Source: Aphidius gifuensis
Taxonomy: Eukaryota; Arthropoda; Insecta; Hymenoptera; Braconidae
Direction: 5' to 3'
Length of the DNA: 64,000 nt
Assembly (NCBI RefSeq): GCF_014905175.1
Contig: NC_057788.1
Span: forward strand, 25,576,154 to 25,640,153
The position numbers were made by a program, and so were the translations under genes. Positions 36,043 through 50,072 of this stretch are shown in pieces. Under the pieces are notes generated by a model. The model was not told where the DNA came from. It worked only from the letters and a program-made list of their open reading frames with translations, and did not search any database. Position 1 is the first letter of the stretch, and the number at the start of each line of letters is the position of its first letter.

Positions 36043-39000
36043 TTTCTATAACATAAAGAATTAAAAATATATATTAATAATATGTAATATACACAAACAC
36101 ACAAAAAATAATCATTGATTTTTATAACTATATACGCATTTAAAAATTAAATATCATAAAAACAGCTGTAAAAATAGAAATAAACGAATAAATAATAATA
36201 AAAATTATTAAAATTCAAATAGGAAAAAAAAACAAACAAACAAACAACCAGATGACGTTTCTTTGTAATTTGGCTTTATATATATAAAAAAAAAAAATAT
36301 ATTTAAAATCAAATCAACTAGATGAAAGAAAAATTAATATCTTCCGGTTTTTTATCAAACATATTTTTAATATTCATTTAATATCCAGTAATTTTCTTGT
36401 CAATGTTCTTTTTAGTAAAAAAACAAAAATGGGTTGGGTCAATTTATATTATACTACAAGGGATGTATGTATTTTTTTTAAATAAAAAAAAGCTTATCGA
36501 ATGTCAAAAGATTTTTTTTTATTTCTTAAACAGTTATAATTATATATTAAACTATATATTTATGTCGTCAAGACATAGAGGAAATCGAAAGGGATGGGAT
36601 TATAGCTGAGACTCGTGCTATATAGAAAAAAAAATTTATTATTAAAAATATAAATAAATAAATTTATATATATATATATGTGAGTAACAATAGAACGAGG
36701 GATTACACCTGTCGTAACATACGGAAAACAGTAAAACAGGTGAAATACTATATAGTCAAAGTATATATATAGCATCTTTTTAACCACCTGAATTTTTTTT
36801 TATTTTTTTTTTCTTTCGTAAATGTACTTTTGTTATTATAAAATTTTTACAACTTAACACGTATTTGCTTTTAATATATAACAATTGACTTTTTATGATC
36901 AATATTTTTATAATAATATTAAAAGGAAAAATATAATAAAAATAAAATGATGAACCTGTCGAACATGGAAAAAAAAATATTCAACCTGTTGCAAACATTT
37001 GTTACTCTTTTCAACAATGACTTGACATTGAAAAACAGTACAACTGTTTTTTTTTTTTCATTTATTTTCTCATCTTTTCATAAACTTCAATTGTTAAAAT
37101 AACAATAAAATATTGTATCACATTGTATATTGCGTTTTTACATCTGTTAAATTTTTTCTCATTTCAACAAATTTTTTTTTTTTTTTTTTTTGCATCGTTG
37201 TAAATTATTTAACAGTAGCAAATACCTTTTCATGTATAAAGTAATAAATTATTTATGAGTTTCATTGCAACATATAAAAGCGCAATACAAAAAAAAAAAT
37301 TACAATGATTATATGCAAATTGCTTTTTGTGTTTTTTATTTTTATACACAACATTTATTTTGATGGATTATTTAAGTGGTTAGAATGTCTCGTCAAAAAA
37401 AAAAAATTACATTATAATGATAAAAGATAAAAGAAATTTTATAAAATTAAATGATCGTGAGAACGTCCTTGATGTACCTGTGTGCACCTCTCTGCCCTCA
37501 GGAAGTTAAAAAAATATTAAAAAGGTGATTAAAGTGTTGTAATATACAAGTGACAAAATAACTTGAAATTAGATTAAAAAAGTTATTACACGCAATCTTG
37601 ATAAACAAGTGCAACAGACTGACACCTTTTAAATAAAACAATTCAATATATATATATAAGAAAAAATAAAGAATTAAAAAATAATAAAAAAAAATCATAA
37701 TAATAAATAAAAGAGGGATCTAATGTACAGGGGTCAACAGTTATGGTAGTTAACTGTCCCCAAATATTCTCACCAAAGAAATTGCATTCAAACGTACTCT
37801 TATTCTTTTTAAATATATATATAAAGCTAGAGTAAAAGAGTAGAAACATAGCAAAAAAAAAAATAAAATAAAAAAATAAAAAAATGCATGCGAGTAAAAG
37901 GCAGCAGGTTTTATAAATTTTTAACGGTTCCACTCAAAGGGGGGTGCAGACACACCACAAGACATAAAATCAAAAGCTAGCTACCATTATTTTCGTTTAT
38001 ATAGGTATATATTTTTTTATTTTTATATTGCAGTAGCATGTACCATTGGGGGTTTGAATATTTTAAGCATGTGTGTTGGTGGATATATACTCAAATAAAA
38101 ATGCATTCATTAACATATTAACTCTGTATTACACACTCGTTTATATATTTTTATAAAAAAAAAAAATTATTTTTTACGTTTCTTATGATTTAACCCTTTA
38201 ACTATTTTATTTTTCATCAAATTTTTTTTCAACTACTCAATGTCAGTATACATATATTAAAAATAAACAATAGTTTGTTCGCGTATTCATTAACTTGTAT
38301 ATTGATATTTAAAAAAAAAAAAAAAAAGTGAAAGGAATTCAATGTGTATACGCATGTAAAACGCAAATTATTTATTTATTATTTTTTAAATATAAAAATA
38401 AAAACAGAAGGACACCTGCCCATATGGTTTAAAGTTGAATTGTTGATGGTGTATATATGTGGATGACGTTTTTTAACCAGATGTTTTTAGTTGCCAAAAA
38501 AATAAAATAATAAAAAAATTTTATAAAACGTAAAGGTAAAGGTTTCTTAAAGCCTCAAGCCCTTATACGCCTCCTTGGGTTTTTTATTTTGGGGGGCCTT
38601 AATTTTTCAATTCTTACATATGTGGCTTTCGTCGTTTATCTTGTTTTTTTCATCTTTTTAAAAAACGACAGCTTATAAATGTCTTGAACAATTTCCGGCA
38701 ATATTTTTATTATATTTATTGTATTAGAAAATATTTTTGATATAACCACGCTTGTTATATCCTTTTTACACATGTCTTAAATTTTCTTTGAAAATTCTAT
38801 GAAAAATATATAACATCAAATTTTATTTAATAAATTAATAAAAATTGTTTGTAAAAGTACTTGGTAAATTAATATATATAAAGTTATAGAACATAAATCT
38901 TTATTAGAAAAAAACAAAAAAACAAAATAAAATAAAACTTGGTGAAATATATTGACATGAATATTTTTTTTATATTTTTTTGAAAAAAATTAGAAACGAA

Positions 39001-42000
39001 AGTTAAATTATTCTGTTTGTAAAAATAAAACCTTGAAATCTTCTTCTCTAAATCAGACACGTGGATATATATATTTTTTTTCTATGAGGCTAGTGACCTG
39101 CAGAGTTTTAAAGCAAAAAAGGAACAAAAAAAAAAAGTTTACTAATGGTGATACTTTCTACTTTTAATCTATCAGGTAGATATATAGAAAAAACTATTTT
39201 TTTTTCTCAAATCTCATGAGACATAGTTACAGGTACCACTGTGAATAATCAATACTACCATGATTTTCAAAATATATTTTACAATAAATTATACAATGAT
39301 TGTATTATACTCGTTTATAAAATGATTCTAAAATTATTCAACAATGTCTCTTGGAAATAATAATTATCAAAGTGAGCATACTCTTATTAATTATTTCCGA
39401 TAATTTAACACAAGGTATTTTCTTTGATGTAATTTAAATGTCACTTGATGTTTTTGAAGATATTATCGTATTTCAAATTTCATATACTGTCATACAATTT
39501 ATACCATCCTTATATCAATTATGACTACTACACATAGAAATATTCAAGTGTAGATGATAACAGGTTTAATATTGATTATCAATTATTCAATAATTATTCA
39601 ACTGAAAATTCGAAAGAGGATTTTTCTTTTAAATTGACTAAAATATTTTATAATATATTTAAAAATAATAATATAAGTACGACATGATGGTAATTTGTAT
39701 AAATTTTAATCATCAGGGGGTAACTTATTCACTTTTAAAATTTATACTTTCTTTTTTTTTTTTTTAACTCAACATTTTCTTTTATGGTTAACACACTTGA
39801 GACAGATATTTATACCACTAATGGATTAATTTACATAATTGACACGATATATATAAATTTTTTTTTTTTTGAAAAATGAATGAACGAATAAAATATCCTA
39901 CTGTTTGCCACATGCAACTCCAATTAGACATCACGTTGTGCCACCTGATGTGCATATATATATTTTATATATATTCTATATTCTTTCCCCAATTTTTAAA
40001 TTAATTTTTTAGCCTTTTTTTTTTTTTTTTTCTAAACACCTTTCTAATTTTATTTTTCGTGTGGAAAGATTTTTATCGTGTGATGTAATAATACACACCC
40101 CCATGATAGAGTGTCATTTTTATTTTATTTACCCATATGCATTTTCTTTGATGCATAAAAATTTCCATTAAAAAAAATTTATCAAGAACAAATAAAAGAA
40201 AATTAACTATACAAAAAAATAACAGTTGTTTTACATCTTGAAAGTTTAATGATTCAATTTAAATATACCATATACGTTATCTATTTTTTAATTATTAAAT
40301 TATATTTTTCAAAATTGAACCTAACTAGTTTAGAATATTTTTCGTAAAATAAATTTTTCTAAATATTCTTTGTAATTAAAATTAGGGATATAGCTGAATC
40401 AACAATTTAAATTATTATAATATATACCTTTATTTTTTGTATGAAAAAAAAAATTTATAACAAAGTATATAAAATGTAAATTGGTTTCGATTACATTTAT
40501 CATGAGAAATTCGATAAAATGAATGTGATATTCCCAAGATTTTTATTCACATTATATAAAACCATAAGTGTATTATATAAAAAAAAAAAAAACCAGTAGG
40601 TATAAGTAGCAATGGTATTACAATAAAAAGAATAAAGCAATGCAAAAAAAAAAAAATTCGATGTAGCTGATTTTTTTCCCATTGTTATTCGATATTTTTA
40701 TATCTTGTGAGCGTATATGTCATACAAGAGCTGGATATGGGGCAACAGCCGAGGGAAATAAAGACAGGTAAATATGTATAACGCGACAGGTTTTAGCACA
40801 GTATAAATTCACATATAAAAATTCAATATATATGATGTATGTACCCTAGAAAAGGTTTTTTATTTATTATTATATTTTTTTTTTTTCATCCCTTGATTTT
40901 ACCATTATTTTTATTTTATATATATTTTTTTTTCTCATTTTAATATTATTCTATCTGAATGAAAAGAATATAAGAAAAAGGAGAAGAATCAGAAGAAGAG
41001 GTCGAGTAACGAACAATTATAAATCTAAGGGTGGCTATATAAAATTCCCCCCATCTTCCAATTTTTTGATATGTACTTCTTTTTATTTTTTTTCACCCCC
41101 CAGTACAATGCTTCATTGTCATTTTTTTTTTTCATTATTTCTTTTTCTATTTCTATTTTCTACCTTTTTTTTTTTCTTAAGCTACCGCGTGTTCCGGTCT
41201 TTTTGCTAGTTCCTTCTACTGGCATGTATATATATTTTAATGCAGCTTTACTATGCTTGCATATTATGAGGTTAGATGAAAAAATATATGCGAAATAAAA
41301 AAGCAACATATCAAAAATAAAAAAAAAAAAAAAAAGGCTAAAGATGATATAAAACATGTATAAAACGACCGTTATAGGTTAGTTTTTGTCTTTTATATTC
41401 TTTATTTTTAATGCTCCCTTTTTTATTATTATATTCTTCATTTACTTTTTTTCATTGCTTGTCCTTCAACTTTTATACATAGATGTTTTTTTTTTAATTT
41501 TTTAAACTGGCCAATAAAAGTATTTTCGAGGTCAAGACTATCACTGTATTACAAAAATTGCCAGGTATATGTTACCAGCATAATAATGAAAAAAAAAGTA
41601 AAATAAAAAGGCTTGAGGGCTTATTTATCAACAGAATATTATTGTGCCATTAAAGATTAGATCTTTCATGATGAATCCCACAAAATTATTGGTTAAAAAT
41701 TTAAAAAAAAAGATAAAGAAATAATATATAAGGCAAAAGAAATACTTGTATAGCTGCTATGAGAAAAAAAAAAATATATACCCACAAAAATAAGGAAATA
41801 AATAAATAAGAAAAAGACGAAAAAAAAAAAAATGCAGGAAATATTTAACGACAGTTGTATTAGGGGACATTTTCTTGTCAAAAATATATTGTCGGACCCT
41901 TTCAACGGTAGATAACGATGCAACTAAATAATTTTTTATTTTTATGAACCTAATTAAGTGTCATTATGTGCACGTGATCAATTGTGATCGACAAACACAC

Positions 42001-43923
42001 AAGTCATACTTGAAATAAATTAATAATTTCCTACTACACAATTTTTTAAATAAAATATAAATTTAGAAAATTGTCATTTAAATACAATAAAAACTACATG
42101 TAAAAATACTTGAGCTATTAATTGATTCACTTGAATAATTCAATTTTGATTATCTTTTTTGATGACTGTTGTCAACAATAATAACAATAAATAAAATGAA
42201 AAAATTTCACACACAAAGAGATACTATAAGATAATATAAAATAAGAAAGAAAAAAAATATATATATATAAATTTATTAAAGGTAGTAGTTGATTATTTGA
42301 CAAGGGAAATGGAGCGAATGGCAGTTGGATATAACAAAATGTTTTATACATCAGGCTCGTGTCAGTACAGTGTTGAGGGTATATTGCTTCAAGTAGGCAA
42401 TCTCAAAAAAATAAAAATAAAAATAAGAGGGATTGAAATAAGAAGAACCGACACGTTTGTGTATAAGATACATTGAAAGATAGATATACCAAGTTGAATT
42501 TGGTCTCGTTTAGATGGTTAACAATAAAAGTAGGTATAAATTTAGAAAAAGATCAACAAGCTGAACCAAAAAAAAAAAAAGAAGATAGATGCAAAAACTT
42601 GGCGCAAAAAGAAAAGATATTTGTCGAGGGGTAAATCAGTACAAATGTATGTTACATACATGTGAATTCAGAAAGATTTTTGTAAGGTTTTTTCAAAGTC
42701 TTAGACAGTTGATAGGGTTTTTTTTTTCTCTATCCTATATATATATATATTTTTTTTTTCTCGTTATATAAATCATGTACTGCAGTGGTATTAGAACACA
42801 TATATAAATTTTTATATATATACGATAGAGAAAATAGGCAGGTGAGCAAAGGTAACCCCCGTACCTGATCCCCTTTTTAAGGGGGCCCGAGTGTGCCAAA
42901 CACAAGAGAATATTACCTTAAAAAAAAAAATAGTCCTTATATACATTATATACATACGTACATGTAAAAATCATATACAGATTTATAATAACATATACAA
43001 ACTTGAGATATATATTTATTTAAAAAAGGACAAATGTCATATACAGATCAGCAAAAGTTTGAAAGACATACATGATTGCTACCCCCATAAAACCATTACT
43101 TAAAAATCGCGAAAATATATAGTCTATATACAAGACTGCAGCCTTATATTCATTTATTTATTTTTAAAACTTTTTTTTTTTTTTTCTTTCTCTTTTCTTA
43201 TTTTTCTATTTCATGTATATAAATATATGTCTTTGAAATTTTAAGGGACGTCTATACAATATATACAATCCGCCTTTTTACACGGATTTTTATATTTCTT
43301 TATTATACATATATATGTATGACACACACTCCATATGACTTGTAAAAGTAAAAGCACTAGTTCGTTGTTATAAGTACATTGAATTGGTTCAAAATGGGAT
43401 ATTATGTTTTTTAATTTTTATCACAGATTTAGTAAGTTTTTTAAATCTACTTTGTTTTAATATTATAATTTATAATTTAATTCAGAAAAAAAAAAGTGTT
43501 TTATAAATGAGATAAAAAATCAAATTATAAGAGTAAAATATCTGTGAGAGTTTTATTATTGAAGTAGATATAAATTCATCACCTGCTATCATTTTTATAT
43601 TAAAAAAAATTATGTTCCCATGATAAAAGCCCACTTGAACCAGGTTAAATTAAAAATAAAAAAAAAAAAGAATAAATATGTTTTGTCATATATATATAGC
43701 TAGAAGGCTTTTCGATCTAACCCATCAGACATATATTTTAACCCACCAGAACACCCAGAAAAACCAGTCGCGTGTGTATCGCGAACACATGCTGGCTTTC
43801 TAAGGTCTAAAAATCTTTTTTTTATTTTTTTATTTTGCACTTATGCATATGCATTAAATCCTCTTTATTCCTGTGTGTCTCTACATACTAGGCTTTCTAC
43901 TTTTTTTTCTTGGTTTCTTCCCT

Positions 43924-43941
43924 TGTGTGTGTGTGTGTGTA
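43924..43941. repeat. (GT)n microsatellite
   Basis: About nine GT units in a T-rich context. Confidence 0.8.
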
Positions 43942-46900
43942 TTTTTTTTTTTTTTAAATATATTTTTTTTTCATTGTTTTGTTCTTTCTTTTTATCGAGG
44001 GAATATATGCTCTGGTTATTTTTTTTTGACGTATACGAGTTAGCGAATGGGCATCAGGTTTATTCTAATGAGTAAAATGAAAGACTAAAAAGAGGTAAAG
44101 GTTATATAGAGTGAGAAAGATGATGTTTTTTAAAATAGAAGGTTTTTTTTTTATTTTTGACAATATAAAAATGGGGGTTTGTATTCAACAGGGTGAGAGA
44201 ATTTTTAGACTCTGATATATATTTAAAGGTAAACCGGACACCAAGATAAACTGGACTTATATATATAGCAATATACAAGGGTTGACTTGCAATTTTTTTT
44301 TTTTTAGTGAATTATATATTTTTTAAATATACTGAGATAAATTTTTTAAATCTATTGCTAATATAAAGTGGATTTTTGCGGTGTAGAAATATATATGCGA
44401 GGATAAAGTTTGTATAGAAACCGTGGGTCTTCTTGCTCCAAGTTTCTTTTTGTACTTTTTTTTTTTCATTTTATTTCTCTTTGAGATTTTTATTCGTGCA
44501 TGTATGGTATATAGAGCTATATATATTGGACTCTTTTTCGATCGGCAGATGCATCTAGTCTCACGCATGCGTTTCAACTCGCAAAACTCGAGATATATAT
44601 ATTTTTTTTTTATCAACTGAATGTTTATGTTTTTTTCTGAAATTCTTTTTTATTTTACTTGCCGGCGTCTGTCGTCTTCAATACACCCTCTTGAAATTTT
44701 TTTATATAGATTATTTTTGTTTTTTTTTTTTTAAAAGACATCTTGGTACATCATCCCTATTAAAGTACAGAAATTTTTCATTTGACATTTATTTCACTAC
44801 AATTCTCTTCTCCATGGACAAACGTCAATTTGAGTGCTTTCTAACAAACTGACACTTGTTTTTTTTTTTTTTTTTTTTCTTTCTTTTTTATTCGCCCTTA
44901 TATTTTGCTGGCCATGTACTGGACACTAGGGGTGATATGCCTGTCATTTTTCTAGTTCTCCCTAAATTTTTTTTCTATTATCTTGACACAGACAAAAAAA
45001 ATATAAAGAAGAAAAATTTTTTTTTTCCCTTGTTTCTTTGAAAATCAGAGGGCCAACAACCGCTAGAAATGTCGTTAAAAATTTATATGATTCTCAAGTA
45101 CCTATTACAAAAGTTTGTAAAAAAAAAAAAAAAAAAATGAACACGTGCCAAGGTGGTATTTTAAAATTTTTAACATCGCGGTTATTTTGTTATATTAAAA
45201 TCGAAGCATTTTTATATCATTATATTGTATTGTTAAATATATAAATCATTGCCAAGTTTATATAAAATTTTATATTTTCATTGCTAAAATTTCATCAGGT
45301 AATAAATTATCCTTCAATTTAATAATATTACAAAGGGTCATATATATGTATAATTCGATCGGATTTTCTAGTACAATTATTCAATGATAATGAAAATGAT
45401 TTTGTTGCGGTTGGTCGAGCATGAAAGAACGATATGAAAAAAAAAAATAATTAACAAAACAATTTCTACATAAATAATAATAATAATAAGCAAAAATTTT
45501 ATAGGCCCTTAGTTGCATTCTTCTTTTGATTCTTTTACACATCGTATTTCATATGGCTAATAATTTTTGGGACTTATTTAAGATTTAAGATTGTGATATT
45601 CGATTAACATATTTCTTGCACCGTTGACTGAGTAAAATGAAAAAAAAAAAAAACATTTAAAATCTAGAATCAAGGACGTGTATACAAGAGTGCTGCACAC
45701 ATGAAAAAAATATATTAATAATAATAATAAAATAAAAATAATATTAAAATTGATAAAAAAAAAAAAAAATGTATTATTATGAGCATATATGTGCGTAAAT
45801 TTGAAGGAGGCAAAATCGCATGTACAACCCCTTTCAGCCATGCGTGATAGGCACTAACGTACAGGTATATATGACGTTTCTACTAGAGTATTAAATACAG
45901 GGAGTACTGAGAACACACATGTGTATTATTATACTGATGGATATATGTCATGATATTTATACGGGTAAGTTTTAACCGTCATGCAATTTTTCATATGACA
46001 TTGAAAGTCAATTTTTATTTTTTAAATTATTTATCAGTTAATATATTTTTTTATAATAAAAAAACAAAGCTTTATTAACTTTTCAATATTATGGAGTAAA
46101 ATTTTAAAATTACTCCAAAAGTAACTCTTACGAAAAACCAAATTAATTCATTAATATTTCAAATTTATGATGATTGTTTACAAAATAAAAAAAATAAAGT
46201 AAAAATTAGATTACTCCAATTTGAAAAAAAAAATAAAATAAAATAATTGTGTGTTAATATCACATATAAAATTTCATTAAAATTAATAACAAATTCCAAA
46301 TAAACAATATTTATATCCTAAAATGAAGAAAAAAAAAAAAAAAACTCACTGTAAATTATTTATCACCTTTGCTGTCTGTAATACATTCAATGATCCTTGA
46401 AATATATATATATTTTTTATTATTTAATACCACCACTTAACAGTTCATTAAACAATAATTAATAATCACTCACAACTATTAACTAAATTGTTAATCACAA
46501 ATGATCAAGTATCCAAATTATTGTTGATTAAAAAACTTTTATTTTTTATTAAAACATAGACTAGAATAACCATGTAATATAATTTAAATTAAATAAAAAA
46601 AAAACAATAACTTGCTAGTGAAAAATTTATATTTATTTGTAAATAATAAAATTAAATATTAAAAAAAAAATATATATATTAACTGCATACTGTGCGCGAC
46701 AACGACTGTCGTACCACTGACGTGGTGGGAAAAATGCTGGGGCCTTATGTAGGCTTTGTCGAAGTGAGGGGGTTGTGTTGCCGTGTGCTCACTTTAACAC
46801 ACTAAATAAAATAAAGAAAAAAAATAAAATACCTAAGCTTAGACTAACATATATAAAAGCATTGGGACCGTCCAGTTTCATCTCTACCCCACTATCATCA

Positions 46901-49551
46901 AAATCTCCCCACTTCCCTTTTTTTTTTTTTTCAAACTTTTTTTTTCAAAAACCAGACTTGACCACTTTGACCACTCGAAACTGGCTTTCCCTCCCTCTTT
47001 CTAAACATTATTCATTTTTTTTTTTTCTGCATTGCTGAAATGATTCTTATTTTCATCCCAATCCAACCCAACCCAATCATCATCAACGTGGGTGACTAGC
47101 CATTTTTTTTTTCTTTTATCTTCATCATCAACGACTGGATAAAATCACAATGCTACCAGATGATTATACAATTTTTATTTTCATATATATATATTTATTT
47201 AATATCTCTATGTTACAAGTAAATAAAGTATCATTGTTTGCAGTTTGATTTTGTTTTCAAAAAAAAAAATGCAAAAAAAGAATAAAATTAAAAAAATTCA
47301 ATTGTCATCTTTCTATTGTATTTTGTATTATTATAATTCATATTTTTCACTGAAATATATATTATTATGAATAGACGAATGATGAGTAAACGTATATGTG
47401 TGTATATAAAATTGTTTGCAACATATGCAGAAAATTCATGGGCCATATGTGTGAGGGAGGTGTCTGCTGGACAAATTGGATCGTTTTGACTTATTTACGT
47501 GAAAAAATGTATATATATCCCAAAGTGAAAAAAAAAAAGAACAAAATTATGATATATAAAAAAGAGGGGTAGAATCGTAAAGCCTTTTTACTACCCTATT
47601 TTCAATATACATATATGGACAAGGTGACTATCTGCAGGCGACTATGCATTACAGAATAATATTTGATAAAAAAAAAAAAAGGATACTCTTAATTTTTTTA
47701 ATAAACTGTCAAGAGTATTTTCAAGAGGTTGAAATTTATTTAGAGCAAAAAGCTACCGACCTTTTTTACGGAATAAATCGGTCTTTGAATCTGTCATCAC
47801 CGGTAAAAAAAAAAAAAGAGTATCCTTATTGCTAAAAAAAAAAAAAGAAATGATATCGAAAGAAAAGAGAAAAGTATATATAGATAAAAATATAGTTTTA
47901 AAAAGAAAAAAAAATTCAGGTTACGCATGTCAGGTTTTATGTTCCAGGTAGAATTTTCAATAGACTTAGGTAAGGTCTGAGGTATGTTAGATATAAATAT
48001 ATATATTTATTTTTTTCCAGTGCAGGGATAATATGAAGGAAGATGAGTGAAGAATAAAAAAAAAAAAGACACTCCCGCACGTGTCATTTTTTACGAGACA
48101 GCTGGATCGTTTTTTAAAGTCAATCACAAAAAGATTTTCAGGATCAAATGATAATGTAAATTATAGTGGAACCACAGGAACAAACAAATGCTTCATTTTT
48201 TTTTTTTCATATTTTCTTCATTATGATTATGATTATTTTATTTTTTCATATAAGAAATAATAATAAAATTATTTAAATGCATCGTTTATTGTTTTATTAA
48301 TATAGTTTGCATGATTGACCCTTCATGTTTGAAAAAAAAAAAAAAGGGTTGTTTGGTACTTGAAAGAAACCAGTCAAGACATTAACTCTCAAACAATAGT
48401 TATTTCTATACCAAAATAAAAGAATCAAATATATATAATATTAGAATAATACAAATAAAAAAAAAATTTTATGAATAATATAAAGAATAAAAAAGGAAAA
48501 AAAAAAAATATAAGAAAATCCAAAGATTAAATGGCTCGTGCTAATCGTCCTAAACATAAAAATTTTTCATTTCTGAAGAGTCATGTTCGCGTGAAAACAT
48601 ATATACCTATATAAATTAGTATACATATAGAAGATCTAAAACCTCAAGAAATTACAATTCACTCAAGTGTGATTTTTGTGGTTTCAAGAATGACTGCTCC
48701 CATTATTAACTCGTAAATTTAAGCTATACAAAGTAAGAGAGAGAGAGAGTGCACGCGCGTGCTTGACGAAGAGGTTTTACCCTCAATTGAAAAAAAAAAA
48801 AAAAAAAAAACTCAGACAGACGAAGGAGTAAGCCAAAAAATCAAAAAACGAGTACTCAAAAAAAAATAAAGTAAAAGAAGTGGAAGTTGTACATATAGAC
48901 AATTGTAAAAAATAATAATAAAAAAAAAAAATTAGAATTCGAGGCCGGAAGTGCAAATTGTCCGTATAGGTAACCCAAGAAAAAATATTTTTTTTAAAAA
49001 AAAGCAAGGTGAGTACTTTGTGTAGGACCCATGACAAAAAAAAGTACTATGATCTCTTTTCACGTCAAAAAATCTCACGGCCGTTATGAATGTAGGAAAA
49101 AACCATACCAATACAAACTAATCCTGGTGTTCCTATTCATAAATATCATATATTTAAGTATATATATATACAAAAGCCAAGACAATTTTTCTTTTCTTAT
49201 ATACACCGACAAAATTATTATTTTATTTATTTATTTTTTTGATACATATATACCTATATACAGTATATATGTGTAAGACGACGAGTAAGGCAAATGTAAG
49301 AAAACGATTTGTTTGATGCCAATGGTCCATAGCTTGTGTGTGGTGAATAAATAGCCAAAAAACGAAATAGACCAAAAGAAATATAATATATAGAATAGAC
49401 ATTTAGATTTTTTTTTTTTTTATATAAAAGTATTATGGGATGAGAACAAATAAGTGGTAGACACCCCCGCCGCACGCGTATTGGTGTTTAGCAGAGCACG
49501 CGCGCGTTTGAAAGACGATCCTCAAGAGCTTTTATAACTTGCGTCTGAGAT

Positions 49552-49579
49552 ATTGGGCCTTATACAGTAGTGGCCCAAT
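49552..49579. other. Perfect 8 bp stem with 12 nt loop
   Basis: ATTGGGCC at 49552-49559 and GGCCCAAT at 49572-49579 pair perfectly around TTATACAGTAGT. The GC content is high for this region. There is no T-run typical of a terminator role in this genome; function unknown. Confidence 0.5.
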
Positions 49580-49977
49580 TACTTGACAGGGGAGTTATAC
49601 ATTGAATAATAAATTCTAAAAAAAAAAAAAAAACCCTCTTGAAGAAAAATCATAGTAATGGATCTTCTTCTTCTTCTTGACTCTCATATGGTTGATCTCA
49701 TTCTACTGATGATGGACCTCTTGAAAGAAAGTTTCATTTTCTTTATATATTCATATTGATGATTTTGGTTGATGGTATCTATTCGCATCATTGACAGATG
49801 GCATTCAACTTCAGTAATTCATATAATATCCATATTTATTTCTATATATATCCGCATGTTTCAATTTTGAATAATCTTCTTATATATATTTTACTATTCA
49901 TCTATATACCTATTTACCTCAAGTTTGATTATTTTTTTTTTTTCTTTGCTCTACTTTATTATTTTGAATGAAAAAAA

Positions 49978-50072
49978 GGAGAAGAAGAAGAAGAAGAAGC
50001 CACTAAAAATGCAGTTTTTAAAACCACAGATATTTTTTTGTTGTTGTTATTGTTGTTGTTGTTGTTGTTGTT
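49978..50072. repeat. (GAA)n followed by (TTG)n microsatellites
   Basis: Seven AAG/GAA-type triplets at about 49979-49999, and about ten TTG/TTA triplets at about 50039-50072. Together they produce a spurious plus-strand open frame. Confidence 0.8.

Noticed and set aside
40720..40795. Possible plus-strand exon (VIQELDMGQQPREIKT) ending at a GTAAAT donor
   Set aside because: No acceptor in phase and no partner exons nearby; too short to support.
42865..42892. CCCCTTTTTAAGGGGG near-palindrome
   Set aside because: Short and imperfect, with no repeated or functional context.
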